From contig NZ_CP117782.1 in NCBI RefSeq assembly GCF_028657905.1, positions 2,976,001 through 3,040,000 on the forward strand: DNA of 64,000 bases. The letters run 5' to 3'. Source of the DNA: Burkholderia sp. FERM BP-3421 (GTDB lineage Bacteria > Pseudomonadota > Gammaproteobacteria > Burkholderiales > Burkholderiaceae). Below the pieces are notes generated by a model. It was not told where the DNA came from, searched no databases, and saw only the letters and a list, made by a program, of their open reading frames with translations. The translations under genes and the position numbers were made by a program. Shown here piece by piece: positions 18,220-26,877 of this stretch; position 1 is the stretch's first letter; every line of letters begins with the position of its first letter.

Positions 18220-18774
18220 TCACGCGCCGTCGCGCGCCTTCAGCACCACCCATTCGATCGCGACCGGATCGTGGGTCGCGCTCGACAGCCAGGCCTCGCC
18301 GTCCTGCACCGTGCACTGAAGCCGCATCGTGCGCTCCGCCATGCCGGCGAGCGCCGCGGCGACCTCCTCCGTGAGCGAGATCACCTGGACGTTGCGCAGG
18401 CGTTCGACCTTGCCGCGCACGCCCTGCCACCAGAGATCGGAGGTGCGGCCGCCGTAGGCGATCACGTTCACCTCGCCCGCGCGGCCGCTCGCCTTCGCGA
18501 TGCGGCGCTCGTCCGGCTGCCCGACGTCGATCCAGGTGTCGATCGCGCCCGTCAGGTCCTTTTGCCAGAGATCCGGCTCGTCGACGTCCGACAGCCCCTT
18601 GCAGAATTCGAGCCGCTCGTGCGCGAACAGCGCGAACGCCGCGATGCGCACCATCATGCGCTCGTCGGTCTCGGACGGATGACGCGCCACCGTGAGCGAA
18701 TGATCGGCGTAATAGTGCCGATCCATGTCGGCAATTTGCAGTTCAGCCTTGTAGATCGTGGATTTCAGCGCCAT
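18220..18774 (-). CDS. yaeQ: YaeQ family protein
   Basis: 184 residues, close to E. coli YaeQ (181), a PD-(D/E)XK-like fold protein of uncertain role that was found as a suppressor of RfaH loss. The start MALKSTIYKAELQIADMDRH and the segment RIAAFALFAHERLEFCKGL are characteristic. The frame runs to 18864 but the ATG at 18774 agrees with the family's N-terminus. Convergent with the VOC gene (7-base gap), so they end nearly back-to-back without an obvious terminator between them. Confidence 0.92.
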   Translation of the reverse strand: MALKSTIYKAELQIADMDRHYYADHSLTVARHPSETDERMMVRIAAFALFAHERLEFCKGLSDVDEPDLWQKDLTGAIDTWIDVGQPDERRIAKASGRAGEVNVIAYGGRTSDLWWQGVRGKVERLRNVQVISLTEEVAAALAGMAERTMRLQCTVQDGEAWLSSATHDPVAIEWVVLKARDGA

Positions 18775-18862
18775 GCGGGATCTCGGGCCCAAGCGGGCCG
18801 TTCCATTCATTCGGGTCGGGGCGTGATGATACCGAATGTGCGGGTCGCGGCGCGGTAAACGC

Positions 18863-18888
18863 AAAACGGCCCGGCATCAGCCGGGCCG
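18863..18888 (-). terminator. Rho-independent terminator
   Basis: Perfect 9-base stem (18867-18875 with 18880-18888) around ATCA; on the minus strand four T follow. It ends the small secreted-protein gene at 18947-19294. Confidence 0.8.
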
Positions 18889-18946
18889 AAACCAAGGCGC
18901 ATCCGGACAGACGCCCGGACGCGATCCGCCGGCGGATGCGCCGACG

Positions 18947-19294
18947 TTATTGCTTGATGAAACGCGAATCCGTCCAGAGACCCTGCTGGTCGCTGTTCTC
19001 CGCGCTCACGAACTGGATGTCGCCCTTCTCGATGCTGACGACCCGGAAACGCTGCCCCTCGGGGACGGACAGGCAGCGATAATCATCGAAGTAACGCTGC
19101 TTCGCCTGCGCCTGGCCATCGCGCTCGTGGTTCAACGCGGAATCAAGGTTGTCTTTCGACAAGCATCCCCAGGCATTCTTGGTCAGCTGGATTTCCTGCT
19201 GCGGCTTGAGCGACGCATCGCCGCCCGCGTGGGCCGCCGAGAAAGCGGCAATGCCGCTCATCAGCGCAAGCAGTACACCGGTTCGCTTCATCAT
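18947..19294 (-). CDS. Small secreted or periplasmic protein of unknown function
   Basis: 115 residues with a clear Sec signal peptide (MMKRTGVLLALMSGIAAFSAAHA, cleavage after AHA). The mature part has two Cys (in GCLSKD and YRCLSV) that could form one disulfide, and ends in RFRVVSIEKGDIQFVSAENSDQ. I do not recognise the family, but the composition and its own terminator argue that it is real. An SH3-like fold is possible but not proven. Confidence 0.75.
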   Translation of the reverse strand: MMKRTGVLLALMSGIAAFSAAHAGGDASLKPQQEIQLTKNAWGCLSKDNLDSALNHERDGQAQAKQRYFDDYRCLSVPEGQRFRVVSIEKGDIQFVSAENSDQQGLWTDSRFIKQ

Positions 19295-19682
19295 GAAATG
19301 TCTCCGTGCAAGCAGGATCCGGGTTCGGGTTAGCTATGTATTTAAAGGCATCCGCGGACCTGCGATTTTTCATCCTAGAAGATGCACGGTCGATAGCAAG
19401 CACATTCATTGTGCGTTCGCAATAGTGGCGAATTGTCGCACCCCCGATCAGCGGCCTTAAAGACTGCGCAAGCGCCTGTTTTGTCAGCGGAATCCATTCG
19501 GCATCGCCCTGCTTTCATCTCTGAAAGCCTTATTCCAAAAGGCTTTCCTCAAAATCGCCGTGTGTTGAATGAACAATTTAGATCATTCAGGATTTTCAGT
19601 CATTGATTTGGTGCAACGCACATAAAGTCACGAGAAAAATATTGCGCCGCGACATGAAATTCCAAGGTCGACTGAATACAAG
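19295..19682. other. Non-coding stretch
   Basis: About 390 bases, richer in A and T than neighbours, with no gene, hairpin terminator or RNA that I can support. The right end carries the terminator of speG. Confidence 0.4.
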
Positions 19683-19708
19683 AAAAATGCCAGGCCAATC
19701 GGCCCGGC
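19683..19708 (-). terminator. Terminator after speG
   Basis: On the minus strand, arms GCCGGGCC and GGCCTGGC (one mismatch) around GATT, followed by ATTTTTCTT. Confidence 0.65.
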
Positions 19709-19720
19709 ACGCTGGCGGCC

Positions 19721-20263
19721 TTATGCAGCGGGCGCGCCCTGGAAGTAATCGTGCTGGAACATGCACATGCGCAATGCATTGTGATACGTGCCGTTGCCGA
19801 AAAACTCCTCGATCAGCTCGGCCTCGTGCCGGAAGCCGCATTTCTCGTAGACGTGGATCGCCGCGACGTTCGACTTGTCGACGATCAAATAGAGCTTGCG
19901 CAGGTTCAGCACCTTGAACGCGTACTCGATCGCGAGCCGCGTGGCGCGCGTGGCATAGCCATGCCCCTGGCGGTTGGGCGCGATGATGATCTGGAACTCG
20001 CCGCGGCGGTGGATGTAGTCGACCTCGATCAGCTCGACGAGCCCGACCAGTTCGCCTTCCGCATCCACCGCGACGAAACGGCGCTCGCGTTGGTCGTGGA
20101 CGTGCCGGTCGTACAGCTGCGACAGCTCGGAGAAGGTTTCATAAGGCTCCTCGAACCAATAGCGCATGATCTTCGCGTCATTGTTCAGTTCGTGGACGAA
20201 GCGCAGGTCGTGGCGTTCGAGTGGGCGCAGCGCGAGCGAGTGATTGGGATTCTGTATTTGCAT
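19721..20263 (-). CDS. speG: Spermidine N-acetyltransferase
   Basis: GNAT-family enzyme that acetylates spermidine/spermine with acetyl-CoA and so limits polyamine levels. 180 residues, near E. coli SpeG (186). The acetyl-CoA loop is PNRQGHGYATRAT; SpeG signatures include EEPYETFSEL, ELIEVDYIHRRGEFQIII and the C-terminal EKCGFRHEAELIEEFF. AAGGA lies upstream of the ATG at 20263, which is preferred over 20284. Single-gene transcript with its own terminator. Other GNAT roles are unlikely because the allosteric-site segment is conserved. Confidence 0.92.
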   Translation of the reverse strand: MQIQNPNHSLALRPLERHDLRFVHELNNDAKIMRYWFEEPYETFSELSQLYDRHVHDQRERRFVAVDAEGELVGLVELIEVDYIHRRGEFQIIIAPNRQGHGYATRATRLAIEYAFKVLNLRKLYLIVDKSNVAAIHVYEKCGFRHEAELIEEFFGNGTYHNALRMCMFQHDYFQGAPAA

Positions 20264-20421
20264 GAAGGTTTGTCCTTGGGTCATTCAGCCTGGCGTATCG
20301 GGATATGGAGATCCGCGATGGACCCGATGCACGGGTAATGCGCATCGGCAGAAAATGACTGCGGGCCCTCACACAGAGCCTAAAATGAAAGCAGGGTTCC
20401 CGCCACCCGCCGGAGGTCATC

Positions 20422-20592
20422 GTGATCGAGCAACTGATACTGGGCGTTTTCCTCGTGCTGCCGCTGTTGATCGTGGCGGTTCTGTTCTCGGACGAGCTTT
20501 GGCAGGAACACCGGCTGCAGCACCCGCGCGTCGCGCGCACGACGCCGATCGACTGGCGTCATCCGTGGCGCCATCTGCGCCGCGACCACTGA
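20422..20592 (+). CDS. Small single-pass membrane protein
   Basis: 56 residues from GTG at 20422, with GGAGG at 20412-20416, about 5 nt upstream. The first half is one hydrophobic segment (LILGVFLVLPLLIVAVLF) and the second is a basic tail rich in His and Arg (DWRHPWRHLRRDH) likely to stay in the cytoplasm. Codon use is regular. The function is unknown. The ribosome-binding site and the amphipathic layout are the main support. Confidence 0.6.
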   Translation: MIEQLILGVFLVLPLLIVAVLFSDELWQEHRLQHPRVARTTPIDWRHPWRHLRRDH

Positions 20593-20978
20593 TATCGCCC
20601 GGACCGGCCGCGCGCCCCGCGCCCGGCCCCTCCGCATGCGCATGCCCCTTCCATCCTCGCCTGCGCCCGACGCCGACGCACACGCACACGCCACTGTCAC
20701 GCCCGCTCCCGATACGACCCGCGCATGAAGCCGCGTATCGTCGCCCTGTGCGCGCTCCCGACGCCTGGAACGGGCCGGCGGATCCCGACACCTGCCGCCC
20801 GCCGATCATCGTCGCACGCCCCTTGCAACTGGCGGTGCCGCGCCGTGTCGGCGCGCGCACCGATGACGTGCATCCGCCCGCCATATCGATGACAATCAGC
20901 GCATGGCGTCCCCGCCCGCCACGGGCATGCCGCCTGTCGCCGCCAGCCGCCGGCCGACCCTCCCCGTTCAGAATCATC
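20593..20978. other. Non-coding stretch
   Basis: About 385 bases of high-GC sequence without a supported gene. A short run of alternating CACACG lies near 20680, but no clear regulatory element. Confidence 0.35.
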
Positions 20979-21617
20979 ATGAAAATACGCGCGTCGTTCG
21001 TCGCGGAGCTGGTCGCCAATTTCGCCCTGCCGTGGCTCGTCTACCGGCTCGCGCAACCGGCCTGGGGCGAACTCGGCGCGCTCTACGCCTCGGCCGCGCC
21101 GCCGCTGCTTTGGAGCCTGTTCGAATTCCTGCGGCATCGCCGTATCGACGCGGTCAGCGCGATCGTGCTGCTCGGCATCGCGCTGTCGTGCGCCGCCATC
21201 TCGTTCGGCGGCAGCCCGCGCCTGCTGCTGATGCGCGAGTCGCTGGTGTCGGGCTGCATCGGCGCGGCGTTCCTGTTGTCGCTGCCGCTCGGCAAGCCGC
21301 TCACGTTCTATCTCGCGCGCGCCACCATCGCCCGCCAGCGCGGCGACGGCGGCGCCCACATCGAGATGCTCTGGCGCGAGAGTCCGTCGTTCCGACGCGG
21401 CATCCGCGTGGTGACGTGGGCGTGGGGGCTCGGGCTCACCGGTGAAAACCTGCTGCGCGCGTGGCTCGCATGGAACTGGCCGATCGAGCGCTACCTGCTC
21501 GTCGCGCCCTTGATCGGCTACAGCGTCTATGGCGCGCTGCTGTTCTGGACCTTCTGGTATCGGACGCGCATGCGCGAACGGGGCATGCGCGGCGGCGCAA
21601 TCATCGAGGGCAACTGA
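20979..21617 (+). CDS. VC0807-family integral membrane protein
   Basis: 212 residues with about six hydrophobic segments (FALPWLVYRL, LLWSLFEFL, AIVLLGIALSCAAISFG, LVSGCIGAAFLLSLPL, VVTWAWGLGLTGENLLRAWL, LLVAPLIGYSVYGALLFWTFW). The pattern, including GSPRLLLMRESL and KPLTFYLAR, matches the VC0807 family, proteins related to the septation protein IspZ but of unknown role. The frame extends upstream to 20244, but that part does not look coding; the ATG at 20979 begins MKIRASFVAELVANF. No operon partner; convergent with the gene at 21627. Confidence 0.8.
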   Translation: MKIRASFVAELVANFALPWLVYRLAQPAWGELGALYASAAPPLLWSLFEFLRHRRIDAVSAIVLLGIALSCAAISFGGSPRLLLMRESLVSGCIGAAFLLSLPLGKPLTFYLARATIARQRGDGGAHIEMLWRESPSFRRGIRVVTWAWGLGLTGENLLRAWLAWNWPIERYLLVAPLIGYSVYGALLFWTFWYRTRMRERGMRGGAIIEGN

Positions 21618-21626
21618 GCCGCGCGT

Positions 21627-21878
21627 TCAGTCGACGTCGTAGGACAAATCGTGCCAGCGCTGCGACGTCCCCGACGATCCCAATTGGCCGCGCGGAAAAT
21701 GCATTACCGCGATCGCATCGAGCGCCTTCGCGTCGCGCGCCGGATCGCCGCAGCTGCGGCGCACCTTCAGGTCGCGCACGCGACCTTCATCGTCGAGCCA
21801 CACGCGAACGATCACCTTGCGGCGCAGCGCATCCGGCACATTCCCCGTCCGGGACAACAAGCGATCCATCAGCGACAT
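21627..21878 (-). CDS. TonB-C-terminal-like small protein
   Basis: About 83 residues resembling the C-terminal domain of TonB/TolA: PDALRRKVIVRVWLDDEGRV followed by RRSCGDPARDAKALDA and a final Pro-Arg strand (MHFPRGQ). There is no transmembrane anchor or Pro-rich linker, so it is not a complete energy transducer. GGAGG lies 6 nt before the ATG at 21878; the frame continues upstream to 22037, but that looks non-coding. It could be a stand-alone domain or the end of an eroded TonB gene. Confidence 0.6.
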   Translation of the reverse strand: MSLMDRLLSRTGNVPDALRRKVIVRVWLDDEGRVRDLKVRRSCGDPARDAKALDAIAVMHFPRGQLGSSGTSQRWHDLSYDVD

Positions 21879-22082
21879 CGACATCCTCCATCCAGGGTTC
21901 GTCCGCCCGCGCGCCATGCCGCGCAGTGCGTCGTTGCGCGTAGCTTGCCGCCGATTCCGATGCGATGCAACGTCCTGCTGCATGCGAACGCGCTGGACGC
22001 CGACCGTATCGCACGCACCCCGACCCTGTTTCGCCACTCATCATGCTCGCGACGGGATTTTGTCGCGCGTCAAATTCGGACT

Positions 22083-22110
22083 CTTGAAATCGCAGTCGAC
22101 GCTCTCATGT
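22083..22110 (+). promoter_or_regulatory. Sigma-32 (heat-shock) promoter of the hsp20 pair
   Basis: -35 CTTGAAA at 22083-22089 matches the heat-shock consensus fully; 13 bases later TCTCATGT (22103-22110) agrees with the -10 consensus CCCCATNT except at two positions. The first hsp20 ATG is 123 bases further on. Confidence 0.65.
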
Positions 22111-22211
22111 TCGTGTCACGCAGCAGCCGCGCCCCGCGCACTGCGCAGACCGACTGACCCGCCGTCGCCCGGCGAACGCGCCCGCATGCGCGTCACGCCT
22201 CGTCCGCCGGC

Positions 22212-22227
22212 ATCATCCCTGGAGGAT
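22212..22227 (+). promoter_or_regulatory. Possible RNA thermometer over the hsp20 ribosome-binding site
   Basis: ATCATC (22212-22217) can pair with GAGGAT (22222-22227) across a 4-base loop with one mismatch, covering the Shine-Dalgarno GGAGG. Weak, imperfect hairpins like this are typical of ROSE-type thermometers of small heat-shock genes. Inference from sequence only. Confidence 0.4.
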
Positions 22228-22233
22228 AGGAAC

Positions 22234-22674
22234 ATGAGCGATCTCTACTTCGGCGCCGATCTCTTCGGCGAGTTCGACCGACTGCAACGCCAAGTGGCCC
22301 ACCTGTTCGGCGGGCTGCCCTCATCGAGCATCCGGGCCGGCCGGCTCGGCGCCTTCCCGCCCGTCAACATCGGCTCGACCGACGACAGCATCGAGATCGT
22401 CGCGTTCGCGCCCGGCATGCAGGCCAAGGACTTCGACGTCTCGATAGACAAAGGACTCCTGACGATCAGCGGCGAGCGCAAGCACGTCCAGGAAAGCGGC
22501 GGCGACGCCCGCACCTATGCGCAGGAACGCTTCGTCGGCAGCTTCCGCCGCGTGGTCGAACTGCCGCAGAACGCCGATCCCGAGACGGTCAGCGCCCGCT
22601 ACGAAAACGGTTGCCTGCTCGTGCGCGTCGGCAAGCGTGAATCGTCGAAGCCGCGCGCCATCACCGTCCAGTAA
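22234..22674 (+). CDS. Small heat-shock protein (Hsp20 family), first copy
   Basis: 146 residues; the alpha-crystallin domain spans about 45-140 (STDDSIEIVAFAPGMQAKDF at its start and YENGCLLVRVGKRESSK at its end). A holdase that keeps unfolding proteins soluble. The N-terminal arm is short and hydrophobic (LYFGADLFGEFDRLQRQVAHLF). Note that the usual GVL motif reads GCL here. Preceded by a sigma-32-like promoter and a possible thermometer, followed after 15 bases by a second hsp20, so it is the first gene of a heat-shock operon. Confidence 0.93.
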   Translation: MSDLYFGADLFGEFDRLQRQVAHLFGGLPSSSIRAGRLGAFPPVNIGSTDDSIEIVAFAPGMQAKDFDVSIDKGLLTISGERKHVQESGGDARTYAQERFVGSFRRVVELPQNADPETVSARYENGCLLVRVGKRESSKPRAITVQ

Positions 22675-22689
22675 CCGAAGGAGCCAGCC

Positions 22690-23091
22690 ATGAGCAGCAG
22701 CAACCAGATCGTCGAACGCGCGCCGTCCCGCGCGCTCACGGGTGACGCGCGGCGCGTGTTCACCGTCACGCCGGCCGTAGACGTCCATGAGGACAAGCAG
22801 GGCATCACGCTATGGGCCGACCTGCCCGGCGTGTCGCGGGAGCAGCTCGAGGTCAAGGTGCACGACGGCAATCTGTCGATCGACGCGCGCGCATCGGTGC
22901 CGACACCCGATGGCCTGCGCGTGCAGCACGCGGAGGCCCGCGAGCCGCATTTCGCGCGCAGCTTCGTGATCAGCCCTGACTTCGATACGGCGCGGATCGC
23001 GGCGAATCTGCAGGACGGCGTGCTCAAGCTAACGATCCCGCGTCGCGACGAAGCACGGCCGCGCAAGATCGAAGTGAGCGCGGGCAGCTGA
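22690..23091 (+). CDS. Small heat-shock protein (Hsp20 family), second copy
   Basis: 133 residues, alpha-crystallin domain about 30-130 (DVHEDKQGITLWADLPGVSR, ending LQDGVLKLTIPRRDEARPRK). It keeps the classical GVL motif, unlike the first copy. AAGGAG lies upstream of the ATG. Only 15 bases separate it from the first hsp20, so both are made together; such pairs can form mixed oligomers, as with IbpA/IbpB. The two copies are clearly diverged, so this is an old duplication. Confidence 0.93.
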   Translation: MSSSNQIVERAPSRALTGDARRVFTVTPAVDVHEDKQGITLWADLPGVSREQLEVKVHDGNLSIDARASVPTPDGLRVQHAEAREPHFARSFVISPDFDTARIAANLQDGVLKLTIPRRDEARPRKIEVSAGS

Positions 23092-23334
23092 ACGATGCGC
23101 ACGGATGCCTGAGAGGGCGTTCGTATTCGTCACCATGCGGCGCGGCGCCATGCGCGCCGCAATCGACATGCGGTTCCCGGCGCGCGGATCACCGCGCCGC
23201 CGCCTGATCCGCGCCTGATCCGATGTGTTAGCTGTAGAACAGTCTTGCTCATGCCTTCGTCACGATACTGAGCATTCCTGCGGACTCGCGGCATGACCGC
23301 GACCGGAGCCGGAACAGGTTCGGAGGAGACGCGC

Positions 23335-24168
23335 ATGAAGCAGGACCGCGGACAGGACAGCATCAACCGGGCAGCCTGGCGCAGCCGGAGCGCACGCAAT
23401 GGCTACGGCCGCGCGTCCGGCTGGACGGATCCAGGCGAAGCCGCCGCGTTCGCGTGGCTCGCCGAACGCATCCGTGGCCAGCCGATCCTCGACATCGGCG
23501 TCGGCGGCGGACGCACCGTTCCGCTCCTGACCGCGCTCAGCACCGACTACATCGCCGTCGACTACACCCCCGAACTCGTCGAGATCTGTCAGCGCAATCA
23601 TCCCGGGATACAGGTCCGGCATATGGATGCGCGCGATCTGTCCGCGTTCGCGGATGCGTGCTTCGGGCTCGTCGCGTTCAGCTACAACGGCATCGACGCC
23701 GTCGATCATGCCGGACGTCTGGCGATTCTCGGGGAGTGCGCGCGTGTGCTCAGGCCCGGCGGATACCTGCTGTTCTCGACGCACAACCTGCACGGCCCGA
23801 GCTATCGCCGGCGGCCAAGCGATCTGCTGCGCCTGCCCCGGCGCGACGCCGGCCTCGTCGAATTCGGACGCGACACGCTGCGCATCCTCTATGCATTGCC
23901 GGTTGGGGCGTTCAACTATCTGCGGCACACGCGCCTCGATCAAATCGAGGATGGCTACGCCACGCGCGTATGCGCCGCGCATCGCTTCGGCATCGTGATC
24001 CTCTATACCGATTTCGCCACGCAACGTCGGCAATTGGCGGACGCCGGGCTGCATTTCGACGTCGCGTTCGGCAACGCGGATGGTGCGAGGGTGGATGAAA
24101 CCGTCGACTTGAGCCGTGAGGAGTGGATTCACTTCATCGCGCGCAAGCGGTCGCACGGTGATGGGTGA
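23335..24168 (+). CDS. Class I SAM-dependent methyltransferase
   Basis: 277 residues with motif I ILDIGVGGGRTVPLL, an acidic residue after the next strand (YIAVDYTPELV) and VRHMDARDLSAFADACFG. The later part lacks a recognisable substrate domain. Substrate unknown. The Shine-Dalgarno GGAGGAGACG is perfect and 4-8 nt upstream of ATG 23335; an upstream ATG at 23293 is in frame but lacks one. A 7-base unit GGTGATG is repeated three times across the stop codon (24157-24177). Confidence 0.85.
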   Translation: MKQDRGQDSINRAAWRSRSARNGYGRASGWTDPGEAAAFAWLAERIRGQPILDIGVGGGRTVPLLTALSTDYIAVDYTPELVEICQRNHPGIQVRHMDARDLSAFADACFGLVAFSYNGIDAVDHAGRLAILGECARVLRPGGYLLFSTHNLHGPSYRRRPSDLLRLPRRDAGLVEFGRDTLRILYALPVGAFNYLRHTRLDQIEDGYATRVCAAHRFGIVILYTDFATQRRQLADAGLHFDVAFGNADGARVDETVDLSREEWIHFIARKRSHGDG

Positions 24169-24197
24169 TGGGTGATGCGCCGGTGCGCTCCGGCGCG

Positions 24198-24495
24198 TCA
24201 GCGGGGAATGGGAGTGCGTCCGGCGAGCGAAAGCGCAACGAACACGAGTGCGGCCATCAGCACGACCAACAGAGTCAGACGAAGCCAGCCCTTGCGTGTA
24301 TTCGGCAACGAGACGAGGCCGTCGGGGTTGCCGCTGAGCACGGCGAGCGCGCGTGCGAGGTGCGATCAACACGGCGATCACCAGCGTTGCCTTGGCCACG
24401 CCCGAGAAGATCGATTCGATTACGCGCCGCCAGCGAGTCGATCGGTAGGGGCCGGCGACAGGGCGGCGAAATTCAGGTGGTCGATCGAAGCGCAT
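24198..24495 (-). pseudogene. Frameshifted small membrane protein gene
   Basis: On the minus strand an ATG at 24495 opens MRFDRPPEFRRPVAGPYRS and a hydrophobic stretch (SGVAKATLVIAVLIA); after a shift near 24345-24370 a second frame continues ALAVLSGNPDGLVSLPNTRK and a clear membrane helix (LRLTLLVVLMAALVFVALSL) with the stop at 24198. Together they read as one protein of about 98 residues with two membrane segments. Function unknown. A sequencing error could also explain the shift. Confidence 0.4.
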
Positions 24496-24799
24496 CGGGT
24501 CGGGTCGTGGAGGCGGTTTGGAACAGGCAGCGCGTGGATCGCGCGGAAAGGACCGACATGCTCGAAGCGCCTTCGTACGCGCGGTGCAGCGCAGGGATGG
24601 CGCAGGCTCGATTGTGGCAAAAAATGCCCGGACCGGGTGGCCCGAGCGAAGTCGCCGGACGAAGCGACGACGGAGGTCAGGTGAAACGAGCGGCGCGCAG
24701 CGCGGGCGATAGTCCTGTGCTCGGCGGCCGTGAAAACATCAGAGATACGTGAAGGCATCCGGGGCGGCGCTTCAGCACGCCGCGCGCCGGTGCGCATCG
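24496..24799. other. Non-coding stretch
   Basis: About 300 bases between the broken membrane gene and the DUF4148 gene; no supported gene or RNA. Confidence 0.35.
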
Positions 24800-25111
24800 T
24801 TACGGATGGCTGTACATCGCGTTCCAGTCGGCCTTCGACACGGCCGCCGCCGGACGCCCTGCCGCAGATGCGTTCTCCACGCCGCCGTAGCCGCTGTTCG
24901 CATTCATCTCGCGCACGCGGGCCTGGGCAGCCTGCAGGTCTTCCGGATAGTGCGGATCGGAACCGGCAGCCGGACGCCAGCCCGCCTTTTCGAGTTGCAC
25001 CAGTTCGGCGCGAACCTGCTCGCGGGTGATGGGGCCGTTCGATTGCGCGAACGAGATTGCGGGGACGGTCAGGGCGACGGCAACAGCAACGGCGTGGATC
25101 AGGGACTTCAT
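24800..25111 (-). CDS. DUF4148 small secreted protein
   Basis: 103 residues. Sec signal peptide MKSLIHAVAVAVALTVPAISFA with cleavage after SFA, then the DUF4148 core (ITREQVRAELVQLEKAGWRP, HYPEDLQAAQARV). This family is nearly confined to Burkholderiaceae and present in many copies; it is thought to be periplasmic, but no function is known. The end DWNAMYSHP is also typical. A Shine-Dalgarno AGGAGG lies upstream of the ATG. It supports the Burkholderia assignment. Confidence 0.88.
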   Translation of the reverse strand: MKSLIHAVAVAVALTVPAISFAQSNGPITREQVRAELVQLEKAGWRPAAGSDPHYPEDLQAAQARVREMNANSGYGGVENASAAGRPAAAVSKADWNAMYSHP

Positions 25112-25447
25112 GACGACTACCTCCTTCGGACTTGGGATCGGTGCGACGGCTTGTCTGCAACCGGTGACTGAAGTCTAGGAGCATCCGAACCTAGGGTTAA
25201 CACTGATCTTTTGAAAGCAGTGTTCCTGAGGGTGGAAGAATGGGATGGGGGATTGTTTCGGGGCGGGGTTTGTTGCCGGGCCGGTATCCTGGGTCCAAAG
25301 CACCGAGCCAATCAAAACCTCGGGGAAATTGCGCTGTAATTCGAGACAACCTCGCCGAATCCGACTTTGCTACGCGGCCCCAAAACAAGCGGGCCCCGTT
25401 ATGACTCGCCGGGGATTTGTCGGCAGCGTGAATCACGGCGGTATGAG

Positions 25448-25955
25448 AAATGGAGCGCTCTGCTCACGCCAAGCAGCGAGAAGCCGAGGCGCAGCACCGT
25501 GCGCACTGCGGCCGTACGAGACGCCGAGCGCGCCGCGAAGGCGGATGAGAAAGAACGGAAGCCGCTCTACATTGAGTCCTAACTGGCGGACGCCGAAAGT
25601 CAGTACGAACAAATCGAAGACAGAATTCAGTCACTCGGCACGATGCTGGCCAGCGGGTTGAAGCGTAATCCGACGATCAACGTCTCCGATTTGCGCATCT
25701 CCCCAACCCATGATCCGCTCGACCCGAACGATCTCGCTCCCACGTACCGAGAAGCTTTCTGGACTCGGCACGAGTCGAAAAAAAGCCAAAGGTATGGCAA
25801 GTATCCTGCCCTAGGTGAAAAGCGCGTCCGAGAAACGGGTCCAGGCCGCCCAGCAGGCATTCGAGCGGGCACAACTGGCGTTTCAGGCGAAGGAGGATCT
25901 GCGCGACGTCCATGCGCACCATCAAAAACTGAATCTCAATGGACGAACTTGTGAA
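25448..25955 (+). pseudogene. Remnant of a restriction-endonuclease-like gene (N-terminal coiled coil)
   Basis: One frame reads AAVRDAERAAKADEKERK, PLYIES, then a TAA stop at 25580-25582 (explained by CAA to TAA), then LADAESQYEQIEDRIQSLG and SGLKRNPTINVSDLRISP; a different frame continues KSASEKRVQAAQQAFERAQ and LAFQAKEDLRDVHAHHQKL. Together they match the charged N-terminal coiled-coil of Mrr-type restriction-system proteins; the catalytic domain is missing. So the gene is dead: one nonsense change, at least one frameshift and a lost 3' half, just left of a candidate attachment site at 26003. Confidence 0.45.
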
Positions 25956-26002
25956 TGCTAACCAACCCTACCTAGAACAGCCCTGCTCGACCTCGGGCGA
26001 AT

Positions 26003-26014
26003 CAATACAAAACC
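26003..26014. other. Candidate left attachment-site copy
   Basis: The 12 bases CAATACAAAACC are identical to 34924-34935 in the end of mnmE. It could be the far end of the mnmE-integrated island. However, it does not regenerate the final MnmE codons (GK and stop), so the match may be accidental or the site eroded. Confidence 0.3.
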
Positions 26015-26079
26015 CCGTGTGACCGGCGAGCGTCTTTCGTGTTCAGGCTCCGTGAAAGTCAGCAGGCATTTGTGTACTA

Positions 26080-26877
26080 GGAGTTGTTTACATTCGATGA
26101 AATGTATTTACATCTTGTCTTTTGCACAAGCGGGCCAAGATGATTCGAACGTTACTGGGCGACGAGGTATGGGCACAAATCAAATCGGTTTTGCCTGACA
26201 AGGAAGGCGCTCCAGGACGAACGGCAGCCGACAATCATTGGGTTGTCGAAGCCGTTCTCTGGATCGGCTGAACGGGCTGCCGGTGGCGCGATTTGTCGAA
26301 GGAGTTCGGTGCATATTGCGCTTCTCGCGGTGGCGTCGCAAAGGCGTGTGGGAGCGCGTGGCGCACGCAGTGTCCGATGAAACGGAGATCAACGCGTGCT
26401 GATCGACTCGACCCTCGTGCGTGCGCATCAGCATTCCGCCAGTGGGCCCGCAAGCGCCCTGGCGTTCGCGCGGCGGACTGACGACCAAGCTGCATCTGGC
26501 TGTCGATGAAGCCGGACGTCCTGTGCGAATGATCATCACCGAGGGACAGGTTGCCGATATTTCGTGCACGCACGAATTGGTCGAGCATCGGCGCACGGGC
26601 GCGGTGATTGCCGATAAAGGCGACGACTCGGATGCCTTCGCGAACACTATCCATGCCGCGTATGCCAAGGTTGCCGTCCCGCCACGCTCGAATCAAAAGA
26701 CCCAGTGTCGGCACAGCCGCGCGCTGTACCGAACTCGGAACATCGTCGAACGCTTCTTCAATCGCATCAAACATTTTCGTCGCGTCTCCACTCGATACAA
26801 CAAGCGCGCGGGCAACTATCTCGTCTTCGCAGCGCTGCCTGGGCCTTTGGGACGCTGGTGAGCATGTGAACAGAACC
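26080..26877 (+). mobile_element. Degenerate IS5-type insertion sequence
   Basis: About 800 bases with a decayed IS5/IS427-group transposase. The ends GGAGTTGTTTACAT and (reverse complement of the right end) GGTTCTGTTCACAT match at 10 of 14 positions, with TA next to both ends. The 10-base sequence TTGTGTACTA occurs just outside both ends (26070-26079 and 26881-26890). Confidence 0.65.
26140..26861 (+). pseudogene. IS5/IS427-type transposase, broken
   Basis: The start reads IRTLLGDEVWAQIKSVLPDK with an early TGA stop after VVEAVLWIG; the next part (WRDLSKEFGAY) is followed by a deletion and a shift, and the C-terminal two-thirds lies in the frame of GLTTKLHLAVDEAGRPVRM through ALYRTRNIVERFFNRIKHFR. 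This matches DDE transposases of the IS427 group, including the final E motif (NIVERFFNRIKHFRR), but the first Asp region is lost. It cannot make a working enzyme. Confidence 0.75.

Noticed and set aside
26003..26014. Proven attachment-site copy
   Set aside because: Only 12 bases match, and joining the left flank to mnmE would not recreate the final Gly-Lys-stop of MnmE. Kept only as a candidate.
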